Shown: positions 26,812 through 36,161 of the stretch, in pieces
Position numbering within the stretch: the first letter of the stretch is position 1
How the letters are laid out: the number at the start of each line of letters is the position of its first letter
From: Limnobacter thiooxidans
GTDB lineage: Bacteria > Pseudomonadota > Gammaproteobacteria > Burkholderiales > Burkholderiaceae_B
DNA length: 64,000 nt
NCBI RefSeq assembly: GCF_036323495.1
Contig: NZ_AP028947.1
Span: 1,240,001-1,304,000 of the forward strand
Reading direction: 5' to 3'
Program-made: the position numbers and the translations under genes
The notes under the pieces: model-generated
Seen by the model: only the letters and a program-made list of their open reading frames with translations
What the model was told of the DNA's origin: nothing
The model's database searches: none

Positions 26812-28215
26812 CTACTTTTGTTTCTGGGCGCTTGCTGGCGGAAAGCTGTGGAGGGTTTCAGAAATGATTCTCAGGGTGTGTTCAATGCGCTCGTCATTCA
26901 GGTTGCCGCCCAGAGAAAGTCGCACGGCATTGGGCGTGTTTCCTTCCAGGCAAAACATGTCTGCGCTGGCAATCGCGATGCCACGGTTGAGCAAGCGGCC
27001 ACAAAACGCGGACTGATTCCAGGTGGAAGGAAGATTGAGCCACAGGTGAAACCCTTCGGGATTCGTCTCGTAGTTGAAATCACCCAATATGCGCTTGGCG
27101 ATCATTTGCCGCTTTTGGCTCAGCAGTCGAATACTGTCCAGGCACATTTGGGCAGTGCCGTCGAGAATCCATTGGGTCGCAAGTGCTGAACACACCGGGC
27201 TTGCCATAATTTGTGTGGCGCGAAGTGATGAGGCAATTCGTTTGGATTCAAGTTCATTCGGGCAAACCAGAAATGCAATTCGAAGCCCGGCACTGACGGT
27301 TTTGGACAAGCCGCTGACGTAGTACGTCAATTCTGGTGCCAAGCTTGCAAACGAAGGTGGGGGCGTTCGCATCAATTTGCTGTAAGGATCGTCCTCAATA
27401 ATTTTCAGGCCGAAGTGCCTGGCTACTCCAACAATTTCGCGCCGCCGTGGTTCGCCAATGGTTCGGGTTGTCGGGTTCTGAATGGTCGGGTTCAAGTACA
27501 GTGCACGTACATCATTGATGCGGCAGTGTGCTTCAAGTGCGTCAGGAAGAATTCCTTCGCTGTCGGTGGGTATGCCCAGTGTTCGAATGCCGAGTTGGCC
27601 AGCCATGGCTTTGACGCCCGGATAGGTAACGGCCTCTGCGCACAGGATGTTGTCTGCACCAACCAATGCCGTCATGAGGCCCGCCAAGGTGCCTTGAATG
27701 CCGGGTGTGACTAGCGTAGTGCGCCCTTCGTGGTGCGGGCTTACACCACTTAACCAGGTGGCTGCTGCCTGCTGGTCGTTGTCGCTTCCACCGAAGTCCT
27801 GGTAACGGGTCAGTCTGTGAAAATTGCCTTGTTCAATCACATGGCGTGTACCCTGCCGCATGCGTGCAAGAAGTTCGGGCTCTTGCGGTTCGGGTGCCAT
27901 GTTCATGGTCATTTCAATCAGGGTGGGTTCTGTTCCACGCGGACTTGAACTCTGGATTCTGACGTAACTGCCCACGCCTGCCTTGGAGGTGATCAAGCCG
28001 CGGTGTTGCGCTTCCTGATAGGCGCGGGCCACCGTGGTGTAGTCCAGGCTCAGACCCTTTGCCAATTCACGAATGGGCGGAAGGCGGTCATCCAGACTCA
28101 ATATGCCCTGCCGTATTTCCAGTTCAATCGCTTCAGCAATGGCCAGGTAGGCCGGTTTGTTGCGGTCTGCAAGTGCCTTGTTCCAGTCGTTCAAAAGATC
28201 TGCTCTGTTTCGCAT
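26812..28215 (-). CDS. MocR-type (GntR/aminotransferase) transcriptional regulator
   Basis: A 467-residue fusion: N-terminal GntR winged helix (AIAEAIELEIRQGILSLDDRLPPIRELAKGL, TVARAYQEAQHRGLI) joined to a class I aminotransferase-fold domain with the PLP lysine in YYVSGLSKTVSAGLRIAF. MocR regulators sense a PLP adduct and usually control a divergent gene. Here the divergent unit is the Nit1C cluster, so it is a good candidate for its local regulator. A pair of 15-bp direct repeats lies in the shared intergenic region. Confidence 0.92.
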   Translation of the reverse strand: MRNRADLLNDWNKALADRNKPAYLAIAEAIELEIRQGILSLDDRLPPIRELAKGLSLDYTTVARAYQEAQHRGLITSKAGVGSYVRIQSSSPRGTEPTLIEMTMNMAPEPQEPELLARMRQGTRHVIEQGNFHRLTRYQDFGGSDNDQQAAATWLSGVSPHHEGRTTLVTPGIQGTLAGLMTALVGADNILCAEAVTYPGVKAMAGQLGIRTLGIPTDSEGILPDALEAHCRINDVRALYLNPTIQNPTTRTIGEPRRREIVGVARHFGLKIIEDDPYSKLMRTPPPSFASLAPELTYYVSGLSKTVSAGLRIAFLVCPNELESKRIASSLRATQIMASPVCSALATQWILDGTAQMCLDSIRLLSQKRQMIAKRILGDFNYETNPEGFHLWLNLPSTWNQSAFCGRLLNRGIAIASADMFCLEGNTPNAVRLSLGGNLNDERIEHTLRIISETLHSFPPASAQKQK

Positions 28216-28245
28216 GCGTAATCGTTGTGCTTGTTTGAATCAATA

Positions 28246-28310
28246 CCTGTGCAAGCAACTTGCGCGCCCGATGTTTTGCATTTTTTTGCACTCTACCGGT
28301 GCAGGCAATA
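28246..28310. promoter_or_regulatory. Direct repeats between mocR-type gene and nitB
   Basis: TACCTGTGCAAGCAA (28246-28260) and TACCGGTGCAGGCAA (28296-28310) match at 13 of 15 positions and start 50 bases apart. MocR proteins often bind direct repeats, so these are candidate sites. The second copy overlaps an NtrC-like dyad. Confidence 0.55.
28289..28305. promoter_or_regulatory. NtrC-like enhancer dyad
   Basis: TGCACTCTACCGGTGCA is a 17-bp dyad with the outer TGCAC/GTGCA halves of the NtrC consensus (TGCACCA-N3-TGGTGCA). It lies about 110 bases upstream of the sigma-54 promoter, a normal enhancer distance. Confidence 0.5.
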
Positions 28311-28415
28311 ACCGTTGTGGCGGGCACGTTTTTCAGGAAGATGAGTGCTTGGATGGGTGAAGAGCCGCATCAAATCGATTTGATCGGATCTTGATTGGAT
28401 TGACCTGGCATGAAT

Positions 28416-28431
28416 TGGTACAGGCATTGCA
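28416..28431 (+). promoter_or_regulatory. Sigma-54 promoter of the Nit1C cluster
   Basis: TGGTACAGGCATTGCA matches the -24/-12 consensus TGGCACRN4TTGCW with a single change, and keeps GG-N10-GC spacing. It is 77 bases upstream of the nitB ATG. Sigma-54 with NtrC would tie expression to nitrogen limitation. Confidence 0.7.
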
Positions 28432-28507
28432 GATCAATCAACGTGCGCCGACACAGTGCAAATTACTTTCACGGTGCCAATTTGTTGATGACTCTGGAGA
28501 TCATGAA

Positions 28508-28990
28508 ATGCCTAAAGTAAATCACCCCGCTCACGTTGATGGCGATTATTTTGTTGATTACGAAGAAAAAGTATTTGAGGACGTGAAAGCTGAACCGGGT
28601 CAGAAAGCGCTGGTGACTTTTCACACAGTTGCTTTTGAAGGTTCGATTGGTTTTGTGAACCTGTTGCAGGCCACGCGTTTGCAGAGAAAGGGCTTCGAGA
28701 CATCGGTGCTTCTATATGGCCCAGGCGTGACATTGGGTGTTCAGCGCGGTTTCCCCACCTTGGGAAATGAAGCATTTCCCGGTCATTTGAATTTCAACAA
28801 CCAGATCAAGAAATTCATGGGCGAAGGCGGCAAGGTCTACGCCTGCCGCTTTGCCTTGCAGGCTTTGTATGGCCACGGCGAGCCTTCCCTGATCGAAGGC
28901 ATTCGTCCAATCAATCCCCTGGATGTGATGGACCTGGTGCTGATTCACAAGCGTGACAGCGCTGTGATTATTGACACCTGGACTTTGTAA
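28508..28990 (+). CDS. nitB: MSMEG_0572/Sll0783-family nitrogen-starvation protein
   Basis: A 160-residue protein, first gene of the Nit1C cluster. The start [48 protein letters not shown] and [25 protein letters not shown] are characteristic of the MSMEG_0572 family. Biochemical function is not known. I start at ATG 28508, with GGAG upstream; an upstream in-frame start would overlap the sigma-54 promoter. Confidence 0.9.
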   Translation: MPKVNHPAHVDGDYFVDYEEKVFEDVKAEPGQKALVTFHTVAFEGSIGFVNLLQATRLQRKGFETSVLLYGPGVTLGVQRGFPTLGNEAFPGHLNFNNQIKKFMGEGGKVYACRFALQALYGHGEPSLIEGIRPINPLDVMDLVLIHKRDSAVIIDTWTL

Positions 28991-29051
28991 GAGCACGGCG
29001 GCGGTCGCCCTGTGGCGACCCGCCTGATTGATGTAGAAGTGGAGATTGTTC

Positions 29052-30008
29052 ATGACTCAAGCCAGGACAATTCGTGCCGCGGCAGCGCAGATCGCTCCGG
29101 ATTTGCAGGTGCCCAGCCGAACAACCGAAAAGGTTTGCCGCACCATTGAAGAGGCCGCTGCCAAGGGGGTGCAAATCATCGTGTTCCCCGAAACCTTGGT
29201 GCCCTATTACCCGTACTTCTCGTATGTGTTGCCGCCTGTCCAGCAGGGCAAGGAACATTTGAGGCTGTATGAACATGCGGTGCTTGTGCCCGGCGCTGAA
29301 ACCGATGCGATTTCTGCCATGGCCGCCCAGCACAACATGGTGGTTGTTTTGGGTGTGAATGAGCGTGACCACGGGACGCTTTACAACGCACAGATTATTT
29401 TCAACAGCGATGGAAAAATCCTGTTGAAGCGCCGAAAGATTACGCCGACCTACCACGAGCGAATGATCTGGGGGCAGGGCGATGCATCGGGTTTGAAGGT
29501 GGTTGATTCCGCAGTGGGCCGCGTGGGTGCACTTGCGTGTTGGGAACATTACAACCCCTTGGCCCGTTATTGCCTGATGGCGCAGCACGAGGAAATTCAT
29601 TGCGCGCAGTTTCCCGGCTCACTGGTGGGGCAGATATTTGCCGATCAAATGGAAGTGACCATTCGCCACCATGCGCTGGAGTCGGGTTGCTTTGTGATCA
29701 ACAGCACGGCATGGCTATCGGAAGAGCAAGTTCAAAGTATTTCGCAAGACAGTGTTTTGCAGAAAGGCCTGCGGGGTGGCTGCTTCACCGCCATTGTCAG
29801 CCCGGAAGGAAAGTTGCTGGGCGAGCCAATTACCCAAGGTGAAGGTATGGTCGTTGCCGACCTGGACATGGGATTGGTGACCAAGCGCAAACGCATGATG
29901 GACTCGGTAGGTCATTACGCAAGGCCCGAGTTGTTGAGTTTGCTGGTACGGGATGAGGCGTCAAGCACCATGAAAACAGTTCGGGGAGAGCACCATGCTG
30001 AGTACTGA
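29052..30008 (+). CDS. nitC: Nitrilase (Nit1C-type, Nit6803-like)
   Basis: A 318-residue nitrilase-superfamily enzyme that hydrolyses a nitrile to acid and ammonia. The catalytic triad is E47 ([15 protein letters not shown]), K129 ([14 protein letters not shown]) and C163 ([15 protein letters not shown]); the CWEHYNPL context marks branch 1 true nitrilases. In cyanotrophic bacteria this gene cluster has been linked to growth on cyanide as nitrogen source. The ATG at 29052 has GGAG upstream. It overlaps the radical SAM gene by 14 bases. Confidence 0.95.
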   Translation: MTQARTIRAAAAQIAPDLQVPSRTTEKVCRTIEEAAAKGVQIIVFPETLVPYYPYFSYVLPPVQQGKEHLRLYEHAVLVPGAETDAISAMAAQHNMVVVLGVNERDHGTLYNAQIIFNSDGKILLKRRKITPTYHERMIWGQGDASGLKVVDSAVGRVGALACWEHYNPLARYCLMAQHEEIHCAQFPGSLVGQIFADQMEVTIRHHALESGCFVINSTAWLSEEQVQSISQDSVLQKGLRGGCFTAIVSPEGKLLGEPITQGEGMVVADLDMGLVTKRKRMMDSVGHYARPELLSLLVRDEASSTMKTVRGEHHAEY

Positions 30009-31071
30009 TCTTCAAACTTTTGGTTTAAGGCTGGAAGACCCCACTGCCGGGCTGCAGAGCAGACGCGGCGGGGCTGGGCCTTCAGACCACAAGGCTGTGC
30101 TGGTGGATGGGCAAACCGTGATGGTTCCGGTGCACACCCACACGGCTTGGGATTCTCCCTACATGGCGAGCAAACCCGATGCAAACGGGAAAAGCGAGCT
30201 GCGTAAAAACGGCATTCCGATTGCCGTGATTGATTTTCCGAAGCAGCCCAAATTCTATGGTTTGAAAACCGCAGAGGGCATTCCTTACGAGCAAATTGCC
30301 ACGCTGCACAGCAGTGATGTGCTGGCCACCACTGTGCTTCAAACCTGCATTCGCTATGAAAGCAGAAACAAGACTTGCAAGTTCTGTTCGATTGGCCAGT
30401 CTTTGGCCGCCGGGCGAACCATTGAAAGAAAAACCCCGCAGCAATTGGCTGAAGTGGCCAAGGCCGCAGTCGAGCTCGATGGGGTGAAGCAGATGGTAAT
30501 GACCACAGGCACCCCTGCAACGCCTGATCGTGGCGCGGCAATCATGGTTGAAAGTGTAGTGGCCGTAAAGGCAGCGGTGAACCTGCCCATCCAGGTGCAG
30601 ATCGAGCCGCCAGATCGGTTCGAGTGGTTTGAGGAATTGAAGCGAAGTGGCGCAGACACGCTGGGTATGCATTTGGAAGTGGTGTCAGAACGGGTTAGGC
30701 AGGAAATCATGCCTGGTAAAGCAAAGGTGCCTGTGAGTTATTACATGGAGGCATTTGATGCGGCGGTCAAGGTGTTTGGTCGCGGACAGGTCAGTACCTA
30801 CATCATTGCAGGGCTTGGCGACACGCAGGATGAAATTGTGAATATGAGCCGGCAGTTAATTCAGCGCGGGGTTTATCCCTTCATTGTTCCCTTCGTGCCC
30901 ATCAGTGGTACGCCCCTGGAAAGCCACCCAGTGCCCAGTTCGCAGTTCATGCTCGAGGTGTTGAAGCCTGTGGGGCAAATGCTTCGAGAGGAAGGAATGC
31001 TGTCCAATGACATGAAGGCAGGTTGCGGCAAGTGCGGTGCTTGCTCGACGTTGAAATCTTTTGAGTCGTGA
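29995..31071 (+). CDS. nitD: MSMEG_0568-family radical SAM protein
   Basis: A 358-residue radical SAM enzyme of the Nit1C cluster. The likely [4Fe-4S]-SAM cysteines are C118, C128 and C131 ([17 protein letters not shown]), spaced C-x9-C-x2-C instead of the canonical C-x3-C-x2-C. A second cysteine group, CGKCGAC, lies close to the C-terminus and may bind another cluster. The rest reads as a partial TIM barrel ([43 protein letters not shown]). The reaction is unknown. Confidence 0.92.
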   Translation: MLSTDLQTFGLRLEDPTAGLQSRRGGAGPSDHKAVLVDGQTVMVPVHTHTAWDSPYMASKPDANGKSELRKNGIPIAVIDFPKQPKFYGLKTAEGIPYEQIATLHSSDVLATTVLQTCIRYESRNKTCKFCSIGQSLAAGRTIERKTPQQLAEVAKAAVELDGVKQMVMTTGTPATPDRGAAIMVESVVAVKAAVNLPIQVQIEPPDRFEWFEELKRSGADTLGMHLEVVSERVRQEIMPGKAKVPVSYYMEAFDAAVKVFGRGQVSTYIIAGLGDTQDEIVNMSRQLIQRGVYPFIVPFVPISGTPLESHPVPSSQFMLEVLKPVGQMLREEGMLSNDMKAGCGKCGACSTLKSFES

Positions 31072-31092
31072 AGCAATTTGCGAGGTGATGAC

Positions 31093-31683
31093 ATGTTTGT
31101 TGATGAAATGAATCTTGTTCAAATGGATATTAGTCAATTCAGCTACAGCGAATGCCGCATCAAGCTTGCTGTGGATGACTGGGAATTGCAGCAAGCCCAG
31201 GCCTTGCGAAAAAAAGTGTTTGTGGTGGAGCAGGGCATTTTTCAGCACAGTGACCATGATCTGTTTGACAGCAGTGCGGACACCCTGGTGGCCACCACCG
31301 GAATGCTGGGCATTCCTGATGCAGTAGTGGGCACAGTACGAATTCACCAGCAAGAGCCCGGTGTGTGGATGGGTTCACGCCTGGCTGTGGATCATTCATT
31401 TCGGGCCGACAAAGGTTTGGGAAAAGCCTTGATTCGCATGGCAATTGGCAGCGCACGCGCTCGGGGCTGCAAAGCGTTTTATGCGAATGTTCAAGTACAG
31501 AACGTGGCCTTGTTTCAAAAGCTGGGATGGCAGGCTGTGGGTGAGGTGACTGTGCACGGTGTGGTGCACATGTTCATGCAGGCCGATTTGGGTTTGTATC
31601 CGGTGGAGCAAGATCCATGTTGCGGTTTTGTTCATCTTCTCAAGCAGTCGGGGCGTACTGCATTGATCAGGGAGCGGGCATGA
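31093..31683 (+). CDS. nitE: MSMEG_0567/Sll0786-family N-acetyltransferase
   Basis: A 196-residue GNAT protein: ALRKKVFVVEQGIF, VVGTVRIHQQEPGVWMGSRLAV and the acetyl-CoA loop KGLGKALIRMAIGSARARGCKAF are evident. Substrate unknown. ATG 31093 is preferred (GAGGT upstream). Its TGA overlaps the ATG of the next gene (ATGA), showing translational coupling. Confidence 0.9.
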   Translation: MFVDEMNLVQMDISQFSYSECRIKLAVDDWELQQAQALRKKVFVVEQGIFQHSDHDLFDSSADTLVATTGMLGIPDAVVGTVRIHQQEPGVWMGSRLAVDHSFRADKGLGKALIRMAIGSARARGCKAFYANVQVQNVALFQKLGWQAVGEVTVHGVVHMFMQADLGLYPVEQDPCCGFVHLLKQSGRTALIRERA

Positions 31684-32696
31684 GTTCGCTTCACGAGTTG
31701 GTGCAAGCCGTTCGCGACAGCAAAGGCGTTGCGCACAAAAAGGACATTGCGATTGGCATGAATGCCTTGGCTAGTGTGCAGCCGTGTCAATCATCAACCC
31801 TGGTGGGAGATGACTGCGCGGTGTTGAAGTCGGCGGATGGATCTTACCTGTTGTTTGCCATTGAAGGTTTCATGAATGAGTTTGTTCAGGACGATCCCTG
31901 GTTTGCCGGTTATTGCGGCGTGATGGTGAATGTGAGTGACATTGCCGCCATGGGTGGAAGTGCCACGGCTGTTGTCGACGCGGTGTGGACATCTGATTCA
32001 GTGCAGTTGAAGCAGATTCTGCAAGGCATGGCCGTTGCCTCTGCGCGTTACGGCGTGCCCATTGTGGGTGGACACACCAATGCGAGAAATGACCGCAGTC
32101 AACTTGCAGTGTCAATCATTGGCACAGCCACCTCGGTGTTGAGCAGCTTTGAAGCCAAACCCGGTGATGTGTTGATGAGCGTGATTGATTTGCGGGGCCA
32201 ATATCGCGGGGCCGGCAATAACTGGAACGCGAGCACCGAAGCGCCGGCAGAACGTTTGCGCGGTGACCTAGAGTTGCTTGCCCTAGTGGCCGAAAGTGGT
32301 CTTTCTGTGGCCTGCAAGGACATCAGCATGGCGGGCCCCTTGGGCACTCTGCTGATGATGCTGGAATGTTCTGGCTACGGTGCAGAAATTGTTCCCGAGG
32401 CCTTTCCGCGTCCCGAGGATGTATCACTGGAACGCTGGATGCAAACCTTCCCCAGCTTTGGTTTCGTGTTCAGTGTAGCGCCTGCTCAAGTTGAAAAGAT
32501 GAAACAACTTTTTAACAGCCGCGATTTGCTTTGCAAGGAAGTTGGGCAAGTTGTTGAGGGTTCAAAGGTTTGGTTGAAAGATGACGCCGAACGCGAGTTG
32601 TTGTGGGACTTTTCTGAAACACCACTACTGGGTTGTGAACAGTTGAATAAAGCCAATGATGTTGAAGGAGAAGCGTATGCCTGTGGTTCGGTTTGA
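31680..32696 (+). CDS. nitF: Sll0787-family AIR synthase-like protein
   Basis: A 338-residue PurM/SelD/ThiL-like protein. The nucleotide-binding motif LVGDDCAVLKS and the strand-loop VVGGHTNARNDRSQLAVSIIGTA match the AIR synthase fold, in which ATP phosphorylates a substrate. Start is the ATG of the ATGA overlap with nitE. It overlaps the next gene by 20 bases. Function in the cluster is unknown. Confidence 0.9.
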   Translation: MSSLHELVQAVRDSKGVAHKKDIAIGMNALASVQPCQSSTLVGDDCAVLKSADGSYLLFAIEGFMNEFVQDDPWFAGYCGVMVNVSDIAAMGGSATAVVDAVWTSDSVQLKQILQGMAVASARYGVPIVGGHTNARNDRSQLAVSIIGTATSVLSSFEAKPGDVLMSVIDLRGQYRGAGNNWNASTEAPAERLRGDLELLALVAESGLSVACKDISMAGPLGTLLMMLECSGYGAEIVPEAFPRPEDVSLERWMQTFPSFGFVFSVAPAQVEKMKQLFNSRDLLCKEVGQVVEGSKVWLKDDAERELLWDFSETPLLGCEQLNKANDVEGEAYACGSV

Positions 32697-32961
32697 TGTG
32701 TTGTGGCCAGATTCTTCAGTGATGAAGTGCCTGTCGCCCTCAACTGTGATTCGAAATTTCATCCAGGAGGGCGAGGTTTATTCATTGTTGGAATTTGTGA
32801 CGATGGCAGAGCTTGGTTTGAACCAGGCCAGTGATCGGGTACGGGAAGTGTACGGCTATGCCTGTTCTGCGGCAGCGGACCAACTGGAAATCATTCAGAC
32901 CAAGGCAGACACTTTTCGGGGGCAGCCCGCCGCCTCTGTGCAAGTGCTTCGAGTGGATTAA
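32677..32961 (+). CDS. nitG: MSMEG_0570-family nitrogen-starvation protein
   Basis: A 94-residue protein (MPVVRFDVLWPDSSVMKCLSPS, FIQEGEVYSLLEFV, ASDRVREVYGYACSAAADQL) matching the MSMEG_0570 family. Start at ATG 32677 with a strong GAAGGAG site six bases upstream. Function unknown; always found in this cluster context. Confidence 0.88.
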   Translation: MPVVRFDVLWPDSSVMKCLSPSTVIRNFIQEGEVYSLLEFVTMAELGLNQASDRVREVYGYACSAAADQLEIIQTKADTFRGQPAASVQVLRVD

Positions 32962-32991
32962 AAGGGATAAAGGGAAAAAGGGGAAAAGAGG

Positions 32992-34263
32992 ATGAATGTG
33001 GATGCGCGCAATTTGAAGGATCACTATTCGGTGGCAGTGATTGGTGGGGGGCAAGCCGGCCTTTCAATGAGTTATCACCTGACCAGCAAGGAGATTGACC
33101 ATGTTGTGCTGGAGCGAAACCAGATTGGCCACAGCTGGCGGCAGCAACGCTGGGACACCTTTTGCCTTGTCACGCCCAACTGGCAGTGCAAATTGCCAGG
33201 CTTTCCTTATGCCGGGCCTGAGCCGCATGGCTTCATGAAAAAAGACGACATCGTTGCTTACCTGGAGGCATTCGCTGCCTCATTCAATCCGCCTGTGTTT
33301 GAAGGTGTTGCCGTCAAACAGTTGCGAAAATTGAGCGATGGCCTTTTCGAAATTCAATGTACGAAGGGCACATTCACCGTCAACCAGGTTGTGGTGGCCG
33401 TGGGTGGTTACCACAAGCCCAGAATCCCACGCATTGCAGAAAAAGTGCCTTCGCATATTCAGCAGATCCATTCTTCGGAATACAGAAATCCATCACAGCT
33501 TCCGCAAGGAAATATTCTGGTGATTGGTTCGGGTCAAAGCGGCTGCCAGATCGCCGAAGACCTTCACTTGGCAGGCCGGGGCGTTCACTTGGCGGTGGGC
33601 AGTGCACCCCGCGTGGCGCGTCGCTACCGTGGCAGGGATGTGGTGGATTGGTTGGCTGACATGGGGCACTACGACATGCCCGTGGAGCTTCATCCGCAAA
33701 AGGAGGCCGTGCGTGGCAAGGCCAACCATTATGTGACAGGGCGTGATGGTGGACGAGACATTGATCTGCGGATACGCGCCAAAGAAGGCATGCAATTGCA
33801 CGGCCGCGTTGCAGATTGCGTGGATGGTGTGATGCATTTTGCGGATGATTTAGTGAAGAACCTGGACAACGCAGACCAAAGCAGCGAGAACATCAAGAAC
33901 ATGATTGATGGGTTTATTGCCGAGAAAGGAATTTCCGCTCCGCAAGAAGCGCGTTATGTACCGGTGTGGCAACCCAAGGGGGGCGAATCATTAATTGACC
34001 TGGTGGCAGAAAACGTGACCGGGATTGTTTGGTCGGTGGGGTTTGAAAGCTCGTTTGACTGGATTGATTTACCGATTTTCAATGGCAAGGGTTATCCCAA
34101 TCATTACCGGGGAGTTAGTCGGGAACCCGGCGTGTATTTCCTTGGGCTTCCGTGGTTGCACACCTGGGGATCAGGCCGCTTCTCGGGGGTTGCGCGCGAT
34201 TCTGCTTTCTTGCTTGAGAAAATAGAACAGCAACTTTGTGCCAGTCTTGAAGTGACCTCATGA
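32992..34263 (+). CDS. nitH: MSMEG_0569-family flavin-dependent oxidoreductase
   Basis: A 423-residue flavoprotein monooxygenase-like enzyme with two dinucleotide-binding motifs: FAD site AVIGGGQAGLSMSYHL near the N-terminus and NADPH-type site ILVIGSGQSGCQIAEDL near residue 175. The HSWRQQRWDTFCLVTPNWQ stretch is typical of the group. Last gene of the Nit1C cluster, 30 bases after nitG. In the cyanide context it could oxidise the substrate or an adduct; this is inference. Confidence 0.92.
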   Translation: MNVDARNLKDHYSVAVIGGGQAGLSMSYHLTSKEIDHVVLERNQIGHSWRQQRWDTFCLVTPNWQCKLPGFPYAGPEPHGFMKKDDIVAYLEAFAASFNPPVFEGVAVKQLRKLSDGLFEIQCTKGTFTVNQVVVAVGGYHKPRIPRIAEKVPSHIQQIHSSEYRNPSQLPQGNILVIGSGQSGCQIAEDLHLAGRGVHLAVGSAPRVARRYRGRDVVDWLADMGHYDMPVELHPQKEAVRGKANHYVTGRDGGRDIDLRIRAKEGMQLHGRVADCVDGVMHFADDLVKNLDNADQSSENIKNMIDGFIAEKGISAPQEARYVPVWQPKGGESLIDLVAENVTGIVWSVGFESSFDWIDLPIFNGKGYPNHYRGVSREPGVYFLGLPWLHTWGSGRFSGVARDSAFLLEKIEQQLCASLEVTS

Positions 34264-34625
34264 GCCAATTGCATGCATTGAGTTGCATGCATTGAGCTGA
34301 ATTCAGTTATGTAAAACCTCCCAGTTTTACGCTGCAAGATTTGATTGAGCTTTGTCTTGCAGCATCAAATTGTGATCGACATGGCAGATCATGACAGTAA
34401 ATACGTTTTTCCGTTGAATAAATTTTCTTTGTTCAAATCAAGAATATCGAAAACATCGTTCTTTAGGCCAGATATGCGCAAACAGCAAAGGTGGGATGGT
34501 TTGACCTAATCGTTAAGCAACGGCTACACATCGTGTATTTGATAGACAAAATTCTACAGCCCCAAGGTATGGTACCTACTGAAAGGTATGGTTTAATTTC
34601 ATTCAATTCAAATATAGAGTGGCAT
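34264..34625. other. Intergenic region after the Nit1C cluster
   Basis: Directly after the nitH stop there is a perfect tandem duplication of TTGCATGCATTGAG (34269-34296). A 9-bp stem GCTGCAAGA/TCTTGCAGC follows at 34331-34363. The remainder is AT-rich leader of the methyltransferase gene; no other gene is visible. Confidence 0.6.
34331..34363. terminator. Hairpin downstream of nitH, possible transcription end
   Basis: GCTGCAAGA (34331-34339) pairs perfectly with TCTTGCAGC (34355-34363), loop 15 bases. No T-run follows, so it may stabilise a 3' end rather than terminate. Confidence 0.4.
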
Positions 34626-36161
34626 ATGGACTGGAAACGCGGCTATTTTGCAGAGGCGGGTTATACCTACGGTTATTACGAGGAGACTATGCCCAGTCGT
34701 TTGTATCTGGCTGCCCTATTGCAGGGATACCTCGCACCACGTGAGAGTTTTCGCTATCTGGATGCTGGTTGCGGGCAGGGTTTCAACCTTATTGTCGCGG
34801 CCATCAATCACCCGGACAGTGAATTTGTCGGCATTGATTTCATGCCCGAACACATTGCCCATGGTCGAGCTCTGGCTGCGCGTTTGAAGTTAAACAATAT
34901 CAGCTTTATTGAGGCAGATTTCACCGAATTGGCACAGCACCCGAATGCTTTGGGTGAGTTTGACTATGCGGTGTGCCACGGCATAAGCACCTGGATTTCG
35001 CCTGGGGTGCGGGCAGAGTTGTTCAAATTAATAGGCGCTGTACTGAAGCCAGCGGGTATTTTCTACAACAGTTACAACACTTTTCCAGGCTGGTTGGGTG
35101 TATCGCCGTTTCAGCATTTGGTGTCGCTACACCAGCATCAAATGAGTGGCCAAGACGCCTTGAACACCGCAATTGAAGCCATAAAGCAATTGCATCAGCA
35201 TTCACCCCGCATGACGAAGGCATTGCCTGCACTGATGGGCCGGGTAGAAGGCATGGCCAAGCATGAGCCAGCATATTTGGTTCAGGAATACAACAACAAG
35301 TTTTGGCAGCCTGTCTACGTGTCACAAATGATGCAGGAATTGGCTCAGGTCAAGCTCAGCTACATGGGTACGGCCAGCATTCCGGAAATGAATGAGGCAA
35401 GTTGGTCGCAGCCTTTAAGGGATTTGATTTCAAAGCAGAATGATCCAGTTGTGCGCGAGCAGTTGATCGACTATGCGACCAACCAAAGTTTCAGACGCGA
35501 TTTGTATGTCAAGGGAAGGGTCAAGCCTTGGGCAGGGCAATTGCAAGCAGGGCGAGCCAATCTGCGCTTTGTAGTCAACCCACTCGCAGAGGTAGTAGCC
35601 GATGATCAGCCTTTTGTGTTCAAAGGTGGATCAGCGGAAGTGTCGCACCAAAGCACGGTTTACAACAAGTTGATCAAACAGGTGGCAGGTTCGTCGGCAG
35701 GCCTTACTTTTCAAGAAATTCAAAACAATTGGCCGGACATTCAACAGGCTCATAGATTGATGGCCTCGCTGGGCTTGTTGGTGCATAGCCGTCATTTGTT
35801 TGTTGAAAATACCTGTAGCGGCTTGGATAACAAGGCGACGCAAACTGTTTTTGGAGTGTTGTGCGATGCTGCGCTAGAAGGCGCACCCTACAAGTTCATC
35901 CCTTTGCCGCATGTAGGACAAGCCCTTGCCATGTCAGAGAGCAAATGGGCCATGTTGCGTTGCCATTTGCTCGATCTGCCGCATGCGCAATGGGCAGATC
36001 AAGTGGCCTCCGATATTCGCGGTTTGGGCTTGAGCTTCATGAAGGATGGCAAAGTAACTGAGAACGCCGAGGACATCAGGATGTTGATCAATGCTGCGAT
36101 TGAGGAGTTCAGACGCGTACAGTTGAAAATGTTGGTAAAGAGCTGTCTCATTGACGAGTGA
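34626..36161 (+). CDS. SAM-dependent methyltransferase with regulatory domain
   Basis: A 511-residue protein. The class I methyltransferase domain shows motif I YLDAGCGQGFNLIVAA, then FVGIDFMPEHIAHGR and YAVCHGISTWISP. The central part (KALPALMGRVEGMAKHEPAYLVQEYNN, FWQPVYVSQM) matches the predicted methyltransferase regulatory domain family. The ATG at 34626 (MDWKRGYFAEAGYTYGYYEE) fits the family start; earlier in-frame starts add an unconserved leader. Ribosome binding site is weak. It is convergent with the histidine kinase gene, overlapping by 14 bases. Confidence 0.82.
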   Translation: MDWKRGYFAEAGYTYGYYEETMPSRLYLAALLQGYLAPRESFRYLDAGCGQGFNLIVAAINHPDSEFVGIDFMPEHIAHGRALAARLKLNNISFIEADFTELAQHPNALGEFDYAVCHGISTWISPGVRAELFKLIGAVLKPAGIFYNSYNTFPGWLGVSPFQHLVSLHQHQMSGQDALNTAIEAIKQLHQHSPRMTKALPALMGRVEGMAKHEPAYLVQEYNNKFWQPVYVSQMMQELAQVKLSYMGTASIPEMNEASWSQPLRDLISKQNDPVVREQLIDYATNQSFRRDLYVKGRVKPWAGQLQAGRANLRFVVNPLAEVVADDQPFVFKGGSAEVSHQSTVYNKLIKQVAGSSAGLTFQEIQNNWPDIQQAHRLMASLGLLVHSRHLFVENTCSGLDNKATQTVFGVLCDAALEGAPYKFIPLPHVGQALAMSESKWAMLRCHLLDLPHAQWADQVASDIRGLGLSFMKDGKVTENAEDIRMLINAAIEEFRRVQLKMLVKSCLIDE

